From: CAYSPT01 sp964432985
GTDB lineage: Bacteria > Muiribacteriota > CAYSPT01
NCBI GenBank assembly: GCA_964432985.1
Contig: CAYSPT010000058.1
Coordinates: 1-32,608, forward strand
Length of the DNA stretch: 32,608 nt
Direction: 5' to 3'
Of the stretch, positions 22,786-30,252 are shown in pieces. The position numbers and the translations under genes were made by a program. The notes below the pieces were generated by a model, which saw nothing but the letters and a program-made list of their open reading frames with translations, ran no database searches and had not been told where the DNA came from. Position 1 is the first letter of the stretch; the number at the start of each line of letters is the position of its first letter.

Positions 22786-24018
22786 ATGAAAGAAATCAGT
22801 TACGGTACCTGGTTGTCGATGTCAACGCCGTTGACGCTGCAGGTTGCCGGCAAACAAATCAAACTCGGTCGGAGGCCTGCCTGGGTATGGCCGTTTCTTG
22901 TCACGGGTGTTGTGATGGCTCTTCCCATAAGCCTGCTGGCGGTAGTGTATTTCGCCAGGCAGATATTACCGGCGCTTGGAATAAAACCGCAGGAAATTAC
23001 TTCGTTTCTGCGTGCCGCCTGGGTGGTGGGAGGTATCTGCCTGCTGGTGTTATGGCCGCTGGTATATGGTTTGGCAAGAAGATTCATGTCCCGCAAGGTT
23101 CTGCTGATTGATAGAATTGGAAAATCAGTAAGGCAATTAACAGCAGCAGGCCATAATTACACCCGGGTTGAACGGATCATCCGTACCCGCCGGACTCTGC
23201 GGGTGACTTCCAACAAGGGAAGCTGGGAGGAAGAGATCCAGGTACTGGCACTGGCTGGCACCAATATCACTGCGAATGAAGCAGAAATACTGGCTTCCAC
23301 GGACATTCAAAAACTGCGCTGGCTGGCTGAACAACTGTCGAGAATGTACAACGTTCCGCTGGAAGACCGGATCACCGGCCTGACTCTCCAACCGGCTCAA
23401 CTCAATCTGCCCTACTGGAAGCGGTTCGAAAGGCCCAATATCATTGGGCAGAATAATAGCACCGGGCGAATTAATAGCACCGGGCAAATACCGGCTGATC
23501 CAATCAAACAGCCGGACAAGATCCACTGCCAGGAGGAGCAAGACCAGGTGACATTCAGCTGGGGAAGCTGGTGGGACAAACGTACCTGGCAAATCTACGT
23601 GGTAGTCAGCATTGTCCTGCTTTTAATGGCGATGTTCTGGCGGCTTGATCTGTTGGACAGTGATACCGGGCCGGTTACATTTTGGGGCTTGTTCAGTGCA
23701 TTGCTCATCGGAGTGGTCCTGTCGGCAGCAATTATCTCAGTCGGTCACCGGCTGCTCGTCTGGCAGTTGAATTTTACCCGTTACCGAGTTATCGAGGGAC
23801 TGTACTTCCTGAAGTTTCCCCTGCGGAAAACCAGCTTGCCTCTGACCAGGCTGGAAGAGGTGACAGTGCTGCCAATTGAAAAAACGGATAAGCACGGCAT
23901 CCTTGAACTGGCCTGGGATGAGAAACTGGTACGGATCAGGTTGATTCAAATAGGCTCCTACAATGACCTGGTCTGGCTGGCCACTGAAATCGACCAGTTC
24001 ATCCGACGGATAGTCTGA
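22786..24018 (+). CDS. Four-TM membrane protein of unknown function with two similar halves
   Basis: 410 residues, not recognised. Predicted membrane helices at about 32-57, 77-97, 267-285 and 299-320, each pair followed by a soluble region of about 100 residues. The two soluble parts share a layout: basic strand-rich start (VLLIDRIGKSVRQLT; YRVIEGLYFLKFPL) and an end with a Trp-Leu-Ala helix (LRWLAEQLSRM; LVWLATEIDQFI). This suggests an internal duplication, perhaps of a PH-like membrane module; that is inference. A linker (about 220-250) holds two 18-bp DNA repeats (NSTGRI/NSTGQI). It is divergent from the kinase gene. Confidence 0.75.
   Translation: MKEISYGTWLSMSTPLTLQVAGKQIKLGRRPAWVWPFLVTGVVMALPISLLAVVYFARQILPALGIKPQEITSFLRAAWVVGGICLLVLWPLVYGLARRFMSRKVLLIDRIGKSVRQLTAAGHNYTRVERIIRTRRTLRVTSNKGSWEEEIQVLALAGTNITANEAEILASTDIQKLRWLAEQLSRMYNVPLEDRITGLTLQPAQLNLPYWKRFERPNIIGQNNSTGRINSTGQIPADPIKQPDKIHCQEEQDQVTFSWGSWWDKRTWQIYVVVSIVLLLMAMFWRLDLLDSDTGPVTFWGLFSALLIGVVLSAAIISVGHRLLVWQLNFTRYRVIEGLYFLKFPLRKTSLPLTRLEEVTVLPIEKTDKHGILELAWDEKLVRIRLIQIGSYNDLVWLATEIDQFIRRIV
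23455..23490 (+). repeat. Two 18-bp in-frame repeats in the membrane protein linker
   Basis: AATAGCACCGGGCGAATT (23455-23472) and AATAGCACCGGGCAAATA (23473-23490), coding for NSTGRI and NSTGQI. Confidence 0.9.
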
Positions 24019-24100
24019 ACTCATCTCTATTTTTCTAGATCATGTGCTACAGACTTCCAGTTAAGTGGAGGTTTGGTATGGAAAACGAAGATACGGCGTA

Positions 24101-25213
24101 TTACGGTGTATACCGACTAACTCCCTGATCCGTCCCCACCCACACCCGGCCCTGTTTGTCCACCAGGAGTGAAAACACGTGGTTCGAAGCCAGCCCTTCC
24201 CTGGCGCTGATTTCCTCTCCGGTCTTTGAGCCTTTGTTGTCGAAGACGACGGTACGTTTTTCGGTAGTGGTGAACGTGGTCCAGGTGTCTTTGCCGTTGA
24301 ACATGGTCAGCCCGGCATCGGTACCGAGCCAGACGTTTTTCCCTTCAACGTGTACGACCCGGACAAAACTGTCGGGAAGCCGGTTGTCAAATGATGTGAA
24401 GGTGCTCCAGTTTTCGAAATTCTTGAGATCGTCCAGCATATTGACCCGGTTGGCGCCTCCCCAGGTGCCGAACCAGATGAAGTCGTTTTGAAAACTTATG
24501 GAATGGATGTTGCCGTCTACCAGCCCGCTGTTGTGCTCGTCAAAGTTGTAGAAGTTACCGTCGAAGTAGCGGCTGATTCCTTTCCCCTCGTCCTTGGTAC
24601 CGATCCATAGTTCGTCCTCCCAGGGAGAGACGACTAACAGGAATTCAGAGGCCAGACCGTCCTCGGTGGTGAATCTCTGCCAGGTTTCGCCGTCATATCG
24701 GATCAGCCCGCCTCCCCAGGTGGCAGCCCACAGTACACCGTCGCGATCGAAAGCCAAATCTACCAGCAGGTTTTCCGCCAGGTGGTCCGGTGCTTCAACC
24801 GTGATCCACTGGTTGTCGTCAAACCGGGCCACAGACGCCTTGCCGGCCATGCCGCAGCCCGCCCATATGGAGCCATCAGGACTCACGGCCAGGCAGGTGA
24901 TATTCTTTGGGAGAAGTCCTTTGCCGGCGCTGAATGAATGCCACTCTTCCTTTCCTTTCTCATGGACAGCCAGGCGTGAAACACCGTTCCAGGTAGCCAA
25001 CCAGATGTCTCCGGAGGGCGACTCGACGATATCGAGTACTACGTCGCCGAGCAGTACGTTCTTTGAACTGAATGTTTCCCAGGGGCCTTTGGTGTTGTCT
25101 TTATCGTGGGAAGCTTTGTGGTAGTAAATGTTGCAGCCGTTGGAGACAAGGCCGATAAGCAGCAGGGTGCATACAAGGCATGTGCAGGAGAGGACGTTTG
25201 CTGGGTTCTTCAC
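24101..25213 (-). CDS. Lipoprotein with regulator-type (Reg_prop) beta-propeller
   Basis: 370 residues from GTG 25213, placed 7 nt after the TPR stop; an earlier in-frame start would overlap that gene. N-terminus KNPANV, a hydrophobic stretch and LVSNGC form a lipoprotein signal with Cys at about residue 27. The rest consists of about seven repeats of the type DGSIWAGC, DGVLWAATWGGG, DELWIGTKDEG, NVWLGTDAGL and GRVWVGTDQGVSRYTP, as in the sensor propellers of hybrid two-component systems. No kinase or DNA-binding domain follows, so it is a stand-alone propeller, likely in the periplasm or at the outer membrane. Ligand unknown. Confidence 0.85.
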   Translation of the reverse strand: MKNPANVLSCTCLVCTLLLIGLVSNGCNIYYHKASHDKDNTKGPWETFSSKNVLLGDVVLDIVESPSGDIWLATWNGVSRLAVHEKGKEEWHSFSAGKGLLPKNITCLAVSPDGSIWAGCGMAGKASVARFDDNQWITVEAPDHLAENLLVDLAFDRDGVLWAATWGGGLIRYDGETWQRFTTEDGLASEFLLVVSPWEDELWIGTKDEGKGISRYFDGNFYNFDEHNSGLVDGNIHSISFQNDFIWFGTWGGANRVNMLDDLKNFENWSTFTSFDNRLPDSFVRVVHVEGKNVWLGTDAGLTMFNGKDTWTTFTTTEKRTVVFDNKGSKTGEEISAREGLASNHVFSLLVDKQGRVWVGTDQGVSRYTP

Positions 25214-25220
25214 GATCCGA

Positions 25221-26054
25221 TCATCCCCGGTCTTCCTTTTCAAGCTGGATTTTGATCTCGTCGATGACGTCACTCACATACTGAAGCAGCAGCGGGTCCG
25301 ATGTCCCCATATCGATTACCGTCTGAAAATTCTTCAGCGCCTCTTTCAGGTGACCCTGTTTCTGATAGATCTCTCCCAGGGTGCAGTAGGACGCTACCAT
25401 ATCTGCATCGAGATAAATGGCTTTCTGAACTGACTGCAGGGATTCTTTAATCAAGCCTTTTCTCAGAAGAACATCGGCCAGATTGTTGTAGGCTCTGGCG
25501 TCCGTGGGATTCAGTTTGATAGCTTTTTCGTAGGCCAACAGCGCCTGGTCAAAATCTTCCAGGTCACAGTAGATGTTGCCTAGATTGTAGTGCGTGTCCC
25601 CATCGGCAGGATTTATTTCGTTGCCTTTCAGGTAAAACTCGATGGCTTCACGGGGCTGGTTGCGGTCACGGTATATGTTGCCGATGTTGATGTATACGTC
25701 AGCCTGTTCATCATCGACTTCGAGAGACAAACGAAACGTCTCTTCCGCTTCTTCGAGAAGGTTGAGCTTATAGTAGGTAAGACCCAGGTTGTACAGTGCC
25801 TTGAAGTAATCGGGTGTTACCTGCAGCGCCTTGAGATAGAACTGGATGGCCAAGCGCAGATCGCCCATCTTGTAGTAGGTGTTGCCCATGTTGTAGAGCG
25901 CTTTGTCAAAATCGGGTTTGAGCTGAAGAGCTTTCTGGTAATATCTCAGGGCATCGCGGTAGTTGCCGTAACGGTAATGCTGGTTGCCTTTGTTCTTGAG
26001 TTCTTCGGGACCCAGGTCTTCTCCTTTGCCGCCGAAGATATTTCTCCGGGCCAT
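25221..26054 (-). CDS. Tetratricopeptide repeat (TPR) protein
   Basis: 277 residues from ATG 26054, which has GGGGG 7 nt upstream; the GTG 36 nt further up lacks this. About seven 34-residue TPRs follow a short basic start (MARRNIFGGKGEDLGPEE), with consensus positions such as YRYGNYRDALRYYQKALQLK and ALYNMGNTYYKMGDLRLA. No signal peptide, so it is a cytoplasmic scaffold. It forms a two-gene operon with the propeller lipoprotein. Partners are unknown. Confidence 0.92.
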   Translation of the reverse strand: MARRNIFGGKGEDLGPEELKNKGNQHYRYGNYRDALRYYQKALQLKPDFDKALYNMGNTYYKMGDLRLAIQFYLKALQVTPDYFKALYNLGLTYYKLNLLEEAEETFRLSLEVDDEQADVYINIGNIYRDRNQPREAIEFYLKGNEINPADGDTHYNLGNIYCDLEDFDQALLAYEKAIKLNPTDARAYNNLADVLLRKGLIKESLQSVQKAIYLDADMVASYCTLGEIYQKQGHLKEALKNFQTVIDMGTSDPLLLQYVSDVIDEIKIQLEKEDRG

Positions 26055-26104
26055 GGCTTTTCCCCCGTTTTCACTCCGGTTTTGCCGCACCGGAAAGGTG
26101 TGTG

Positions 26105-26137
26105 ATCTACCATGAAATGCTGGTAGATGCTATTGTA
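26105..26137 (-). promoter_or_regulatory. -10 box and adjacent dyad before the TPR-lipoprotein operon
   Basis: On the minus strand TACAAT (26137-26132) is followed by ATCTACCA (26128-26121), 8 nt, TGGTAGAT (26112-26105), a perfect 8-bp inverted repeat at the expected transcription start. The -35 region is weak (TTGTTT at 18 nt). The dyad could be an operator or a leader hairpin. Confidence 0.4.
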
Positions 26138-26238
26138 GCACATAGGTTGAAGAAAAAACAAGAAGTGCTGATTAAGGCAGGGCAAACGCCCAGAGGATGC
26201 TTTGTTCCCGGTAAAGAAAATGAAAGAGCGTCGTAGTC

Positions 26239-26386
26239 CGGTAACTGTGTTGCCAAAGGAGAATCCTTGTTCGTTAACTGCATTTCCAAAGAAGCATCCT
26301 TGTTCGTTTACTGCATTACCGTTGTTGGTTGGAAATGATTCACATAATGGAGCATCCTTGTTCGTTAACTGCATTACCGTTGTTGG
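26239..26386. repeat. Degenerate direct repeats upstream of dapL
   Basis: The 19-nt core CCTTGTTCGTTAACTGCAT occurs at 26265-26283, 26298-26316 (one change) and 26356-26374, and a diverged start at 26239. The last two copies are followed by TACCGTTGTTGG. On the minus strand the cores could read NAVNEQG, but no ribosome binding site or good frame supports a gene. The last copy runs into the -35 box of the dapL promoter. Confidence 0.85.
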
Positions 26387-26411
26387 CTGGTAGTGATAAA
26401 CGTAGTAGAAT
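26383..26411 (+). promoter_or_regulatory. Probable dapL promoter
   Basis: TTGGCT (26383-26388, 4 of 6), 17-nt spacer, TAGAAT (26406-26411, 5 of 6). The -35 box is the end of the last direct repeat. Confidence 0.4.
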
Positions 26412-26458
26412 AAACCGTATGGCGCCTACCCTGGCGCCTAAGGAATGGAGGATGATTC

Positions 26459-27649
26459 GTGAAATCGCTGGGACATGCCAAAAGGCTTGATGCAATACCG
26501 TCCTACTTGTTTGATGATCTGGATAAAGCCAGGGACGCCCGGTTGGCTCAGGGCGCCGATGTAGTCGATCTCGGAGTTGGAGATCCGGACCTGTCTACTC
26601 CCAGGGAGGTGTGTGAGGCACTGGCAGCCGACGTGACCAGCGTGTGCCGCCACGGGTATCCGTCGTATACCGGGTTGATCTCATTTAGAGAAGCGGTTGC
26701 CGGGTATTACCAGGAGCGGTTTGGTGTTCAACTCGATGCGCAGACGGAAGTTCTGTCACTCATCGGCTCAAAGGAGGGGCTGGCGCACCTGCCGCTGGCA
26801 CTGGTGGACCCCGGCGATGTTGCCCTGGTTCCCGATCCCGAGTACCCGGTGTACAGAAACGGGGTACTGCTGGCCAATGGAGTTCCCTATGACCTGCCCC
26901 TGGCAGCTGAAAACGATTTCCTGCCTGTTCTTCAAGATATTCCGCCCGATGTGCTGAAACGCGCCCGGCTCATGTATCTCAACTATCCCAACAATCCCAC
27001 GGCGGCGGTAGCCCCGTTGGGATACCTTGCATCGGTGGTGGACTTCTGCCGGGAAAACAGCATCTACCTGTGCTATGACAACGCTTACTCGGAGGTATAC
27101 TTCGGGGAGGAGAAGCCCCACAGCGTGCTCGAGATTCCCGCTGCGCGAGACATTGCGGTAGAGGTGGGATCTCTTTCAAAAAGCTTCAATATGACGGGCT
27201 GGCGCATCGGCTTCATGGTGGGAAGCAGGCACATCCTTGCCGCCCTGGGTAAAGTGAAAATGAATATCGACTCCGGAGTGTTCGAATCGGTGCAACGGGC
27301 GGGAGTAATCGCCCTGGGGCTTCCGGAAAGTGTACGTCATGAAATTCGAGCGGTGTACCGCCACAGGCGCGACCTGATGGTAAAAGCCCTGACGGCGGCT
27401 GGATGGAAGGTAAGGCCGCCGGAAGCGACCTTTTACATCTGGGCGCCGGTTCCCCCGGGGTGGAGTTCTGCTGATTTTGCCCGTCGTATGTTGGAAGAAA
27501 TCGATGTTCTGGTCACTCCCGGAAGCGGGTTCGGACGGTCGGGGGAAGGCTATGTCCGATTTTCTCTGACATCGTCAAACGAAAGAATCGAGGAAGCAGC
27601 CGCCCGGATACAGGGCTGGTCTGTTACGGGTTTGACCGCGGGAGCTTGA
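26459..27649 (+). CDS. dapL: LL-diaminopimelate aminotransferase (class I/II PLP enzyme)
   Basis: 396 residues, full length. Family signatures: DLGVGDPDLSTP, HGYPSYTG, LIGSKEGLAHLPLALVDPGD, YPNNPT, D207 in CYDNAYSE and the PLP lysine K241 in SLSKSFNMTGWRIG. The fit to DapL is close, including SKEGLAH and KMNIDSG, so it probably converts tetrahydrodipicolinate to LL-diaminopimelate in the one-step lysine and peptidoglycan pathway. Closely related aminotransferases cannot be fully excluded. GTG 26459 has GGAGG 7 nt upstream. The exported protein gene follows on the same strand after 59 nt. Confidence 0.88.
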   Translation: MKSLGHAKRLDAIPSYLFDDLDKARDARLAQGADVVDLGVGDPDLSTPREVCEALAADVTSVCRHGYPSYTGLISFREAVAGYYQERFGVQLDAQTEVLSLIGSKEGLAHLPLALVDPGDVALVPDPEYPVYRNGVLLANGVPYDLPLAAENDFLPVLQDIPPDVLKRARLMYLNYPNNPTAAVAPLGYLASVVDFCRENSIYLCYDNAYSEVYFGEEKPHSVLEIPAARDIAVEVGSLSKSFNMTGWRIGFMVGSRHILAALGKVKMNIDSGVFESVQRAGVIALGLPESVRHEIRAVYRHRRDLMVKALTAAGWKVRPPEATFYIWAPVPPGWSSADFARRMLEEIDVLVTPGSGFGRSGEGYVRFSLTSSNERIEEAAARIQGWSVTGLTAGA

Positions 27650-27708
27650 AGCACCAGTGCTTGGAGCGGTTGGACTCTGATTGAACCTGGAATGTGGAGG
27701 GTGAAAGA

Positions 27709-28341
27709 ATGACCTTTTCCGGTTATCGCAGCCTGGTGGCGGTCCTGGTGATGGCCGTATTCCTGCCGCTGTCTACGGCGTCAGGTGATGAGGTCCCGGC
27801 CTGGACCGAACCCCTGGTGTTTCGCAGTGCTCCCCAGACGACGGAAGGACTGGAGTGCCTGGTTAAATTAAGGGATGGTACCACCGCTTTCGGCACGGTG
27901 CGGTATGCCGGAGACGGAATATACCGCTTGACCACCGAACGGGGAATAATCTCCTTTATCAAAAGCGACGTGGAGACCCTGGCCGCCGGAAAAGAAGCGG
28001 TGCACTTTAGAGAAACCCTGCAGTGTATGAAAAATCTCCTTCGTCTGAAGCTGGAAACCAGGAATTATTGCTCAAATCACGGTTCACGGCGTATACGGGA
28101 GATGAAACAGTACTTTCCCCTGGTATTGTACGTTGACGGGGTGACTCCCTCGCTTATCCGCTGTCCAGCCGGCGGCTATTATAAGGTCGACGACTGGTTC
28201 GATTTTTCCATCCGGTGCACGAAACATGGAGGAGTGCGTAACTGCCGGTCGCAGTTGGCCGTTCTGGGATACGAGGACGAGACGGACCGCAGGCTCCTGG
28301 AGTTGTTGGGAGTAGCGCTTGGAATCTGCATTATCCATTAA
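27709..28341 (+). CDS. Exported protein with pilin-like Cys/His motif at the C-terminus
   Basis: 210 residues from ATG 27709 (GGAGG 8 nt upstream; the in-frame GTG at 27694 overlaps the site). A signal peptide (MTFSGYRSLVAVLVMAVFLPLSTASG) directs it out of the cytoplasm. Residues ~35-100 contain a small strand-rich region (LVKLRDGTTAFGTVRYAGDG). The C-terminal third has IRCPAGGYY...IRCTKHGG, like the CPxGGxY...CxxHG pattern of some pseudopilins, with extra Cys (CSNHGS, NCRSQ). No prepilin cleavage motif is seen. Function unknown. Confidence 0.7.
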   Translation: MTFSGYRSLVAVLVMAVFLPLSTASGDEVPAWTEPLVFRSAPQTTEGLECLVKLRDGTTAFGTVRYAGDGIYRLTTERGIISFIKSDVETLAAGKEAVHFRETLQCMKNLLRLKLETRNYCSNHGSRRIREMKQYFPLVLYVDGVTPSLIRCPAGGYYKVDDWFDFSIRCTKHGGVRNCRSQLAVLGYEDETDRRLLELLGVALGICIIH

Positions 28342-28367
28342 TCTGGATGTGGGTCTCCAGTGTGTTG

Positions 28368-28580
28368 TTAGAGTATGATGTCGAATGTACCGCTCACTGG
28401 AATCGCATTGGATCTAACCCCGGTATCTGCACCGGCCAGTTCGGCCGATGGTGTGATAAGTTCCTGTGATTTTTTCAGGATATCTTGTTGGTTATTGGGT
28501 GATCCACGGTACGCCATTTTTATGGCTGCAACCGCTTGCGGCAGTGTGAGCGATGCATAAAATGTGCTTGTGACGATCAT
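28368..28580 (-). CDS. Small protein (70 residues) with consensus ribosome binding site
   Basis: GGAGGTGA (28594-28587), a full match to the anti-Shine-Dalgarno complement, is 6 nt before ATG 28580. The product begins MIVTSTFYASLTLPQAVAAI, has a polar middle (SPNNQQDILKKSQELI) and ends with VSGTFDIIL. No signal peptide or membrane helix. There is a weak resemblance in size and layout to YjfB-like small motility proteins, not enough to name it. It is convergent with the exported protein gene. Confidence 0.6.
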   Translation of the reverse strand: MIVTSTFYASLTLPQAVAAIKMAYRGSPNNQQDILKKSQELITPSAELAGADTGVRSNAIPVSGTFDIIL

Positions 28581-28800
28581 GCCTGCTCACCTCCCCTTTC
28601 CTCTCGCTTCGCTTCCGGGCGATTTGTTGCCTCAATTTTGGTATCGGCATCCTGGAGACAAACATTTAGCCTTTTTTTTAAAAAAGTTTTGTCCGGATGA
28701 CAATAACCATCGTGATAATGAACGTTTTCGAAGAAAAATAATGTCAGTTGGCAGGTTATTCGCTCCGCTGTTACTTCGCTAAAGCGCTCCCTCAACCAAG

Positions 28801-28893
28801 CAGTCATCATCCGGCTTGCATACAGTCATCATCCGGCTTGCATACAGTCATCATCCGGCTTGCATACAGTCATCATCCGGCTTGACCGGATGA
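28801..28893. repeat. Four 22-bp tandem repeats ending in a hairpin
   Basis: CAGTCATCATCCGGCTTGCA plus TA is repeated at 28801-28822, 28823-28844 and 28845-28866, then a partial copy at 28867-28883. The final copy runs into an inverted repeat TCATCCGG (28873-28880) / CCGGATGA (28886-28893). It lies upstream of the DHH gene. The rest of the 28581-28978 spacer holds an A/T run near 28673-28690 and AT-rich DNA at 28910-28930 that may contain a -10 box (TATAAT 28920-28925) without a good -35. Confidence 0.92.
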
Positions 28894-28978
28894 ACCACGG
28901 AAGTTATCTTTGATACAATTATAATTTGAATCATTCGCACGATCAGGACATTGACTGTGAATAAGGAGAAATCTAATT

Positions 28979-30235
28979 ATGACAGATAGCACCAAATTGG
29001 GCGGCATAGCCATCCCTGCAAGCTTCGCCGCATCGCTGGCGGAAGCAGCCTCGGTAGTCAAGCAGCGGTCCACAGTGGGAGAAACCGCGCTGATAATCCA
29101 TCACAACGACGCGGATGGTATTACATCCGGAGCAATTCTGGCCGCGGCTCTTAAACGCTGCGGTTACCGTCCGACGACCTGTTCGCTGGAAAAGCCCTAT
29201 CCTGAACTTCTGCCGGAAATCTATAAACAAAACGTAGCCCTGTACGTTTATGGTGATCTGGGGAGTGCATACATTGATGCTATCGCCTCGGTAGCAGACA
29301 GCAGTGCTGTTGACAGTCCGACCATACTGGTCGACCACCACCTGACCGGGCCGTCCCCCACACCGAAGGTGCTCAATGTCAACGGAGAACTGCATGGGCT
29401 TTCGGGCAGCCTCGATATTTCAGGGGCTTCCACCTGCCTGCTGTTAGCCCTGGCGCTTGATGAAACCAACATCGATCTGGCGCCTCTGGCGGTTATCGGC
29501 AGTTTCGAAATTCCTGGAGCGCTCCGGTCCGTCAATGCCGCTGTATTGGCTGCCGCATACGATGGAAATATGGTGACGGGGCCGGGCAGAGAGCGATGGA
29601 GGGAAAGCCTGGTTGATCTGGGTGCCGATCGGGTGCAGGTCGGCAAGGCCTTTTCCGACCTGGAGACCTGCGGTGCCGTCGGCTATTATCTAGGCGGGCC
29701 CGAGGTGGCACTTTCTATCTGCCGCTGCGGATATGGCAACGATGAGCTGGAATTTCTTGCAGGGGTGGAGTCGCGCCGGCAAAAGGCCTTTCGGGACCTG
29801 GATGACGCGGTGGCGTCGGGGGGGACCGTAATGAGAGGACAGGTGTGTTACATGGATGCCGGCTTTGCTCTCGAAGGACTGGGCGCAAAGGTAATCGGGA
29901 GCTACCTTACCTGCCTGGTTAAAAATACCACCCCTGAAATAGACAGGAACTGCTATATTCTTGCCTCCATGCCGCTGGTGCCGGATGTTCCGCACCTGGG
30001 CCGTCTGCCCGGCAGCCAGGTTAAGTTTTCCGGCCGGGTGTTTCCCGAACTGGCTGAAGACATTCTTTCCGGCGGCAGACCCTCGCTGGAATACCTGTTT
30101 TCTGCCGCGGCGGAGAGGTGCGGCGGTTATGGTGACGGGCACAAGGTGGCTGCTTCCGCGGTGGTGCCGGCTTCGAAACGCCTGGATTTCATCTCGCTGG
30201 TTGATGAATTAAGCATGCCTGGATGTACTCGTTGA
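28979..30235 (+). CDS. DHH/DHHA1 family phosphoesterase (RecJ-like)
   Basis: 418 residues. DHH superfamily motifs: HHNDADG (41-47, metal ligands), YGDLG (91-95) and DHH (119-121, VDHHL); a C-terminal DHHA1-like GG motif (GGYGDGHKVAAS, about 393-404). This set fits single-strand nucleases of the archaeal RecJ (GAN-like) type or related phosphodiesterases; substrate cannot be told from sequence. No signal peptide, CBS or DRTGG domains, so it is not a GdpP or pyrophosphatase type. AAGGAG is 10 nt before ATG 28979. Convergent with ugd, only 17 nt apart with no clear terminator. Confidence 0.87.
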   Translation: MTDSTKLGGIAIPASFAASLAEAASVVKQRSTVGETALIIHHNDADGITSGAILAAALKRCGYRPTTCSLEKPYPELLPEIYKQNVALYVYGDLGSAYIDAIASVADSSAVDSPTILVDHHLTGPSPTPKVLNVNGELHGLSGSLDISGASTCLLLALALDETNIDLAPLAVIGSFEIPGALRSVNAAVLAAAYDGNMVTGPGRERWRESLVDLGADRVQVGKAFSDLETCGAVGYYLGGPEVALSICRCGYGNDELEFLAGVESRRQKAFRDLDDAVASGGTVMRGQVCYMDAGFALEGLGAKVIGSYLTCLVKNTTPEIDRNCYILASMPLVPDVPHLGRLPGSQVKFSGRVFPELAEDILSGGRPSLEYLFSAAAERCGGYGDGHKVAASAVVPASKRLDFISLVDELSMPGCTR

Positions 30236-30252
30236 GTTAAGGTGAAGCCGTT

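Noticed and set aside
24078..24128. 16-codon plus-strand ORF (MENEDTAYYGVYRLTP) with GGAGG upstream
   Set aside because: Half of it is antisense to the end of the propeller gene, it is very short and nothing else supports translation.
25946..26374. Possible protein with NAVNEQG repeats on the minus strand upstream of the TPR gene
   Set aside because: No ribosome binding site, it overlaps the TPR gene start, the repeats are poorly kept in frame, and a promoter/dyad lies inside it.
28577..28810. 77-codon minus-strand frame upstream of the small protein gene
   Set aside because: It lacks a ribosome binding site and overlaps the perfect Shine-Dalgarno sequence and start of the 70-residue gene.
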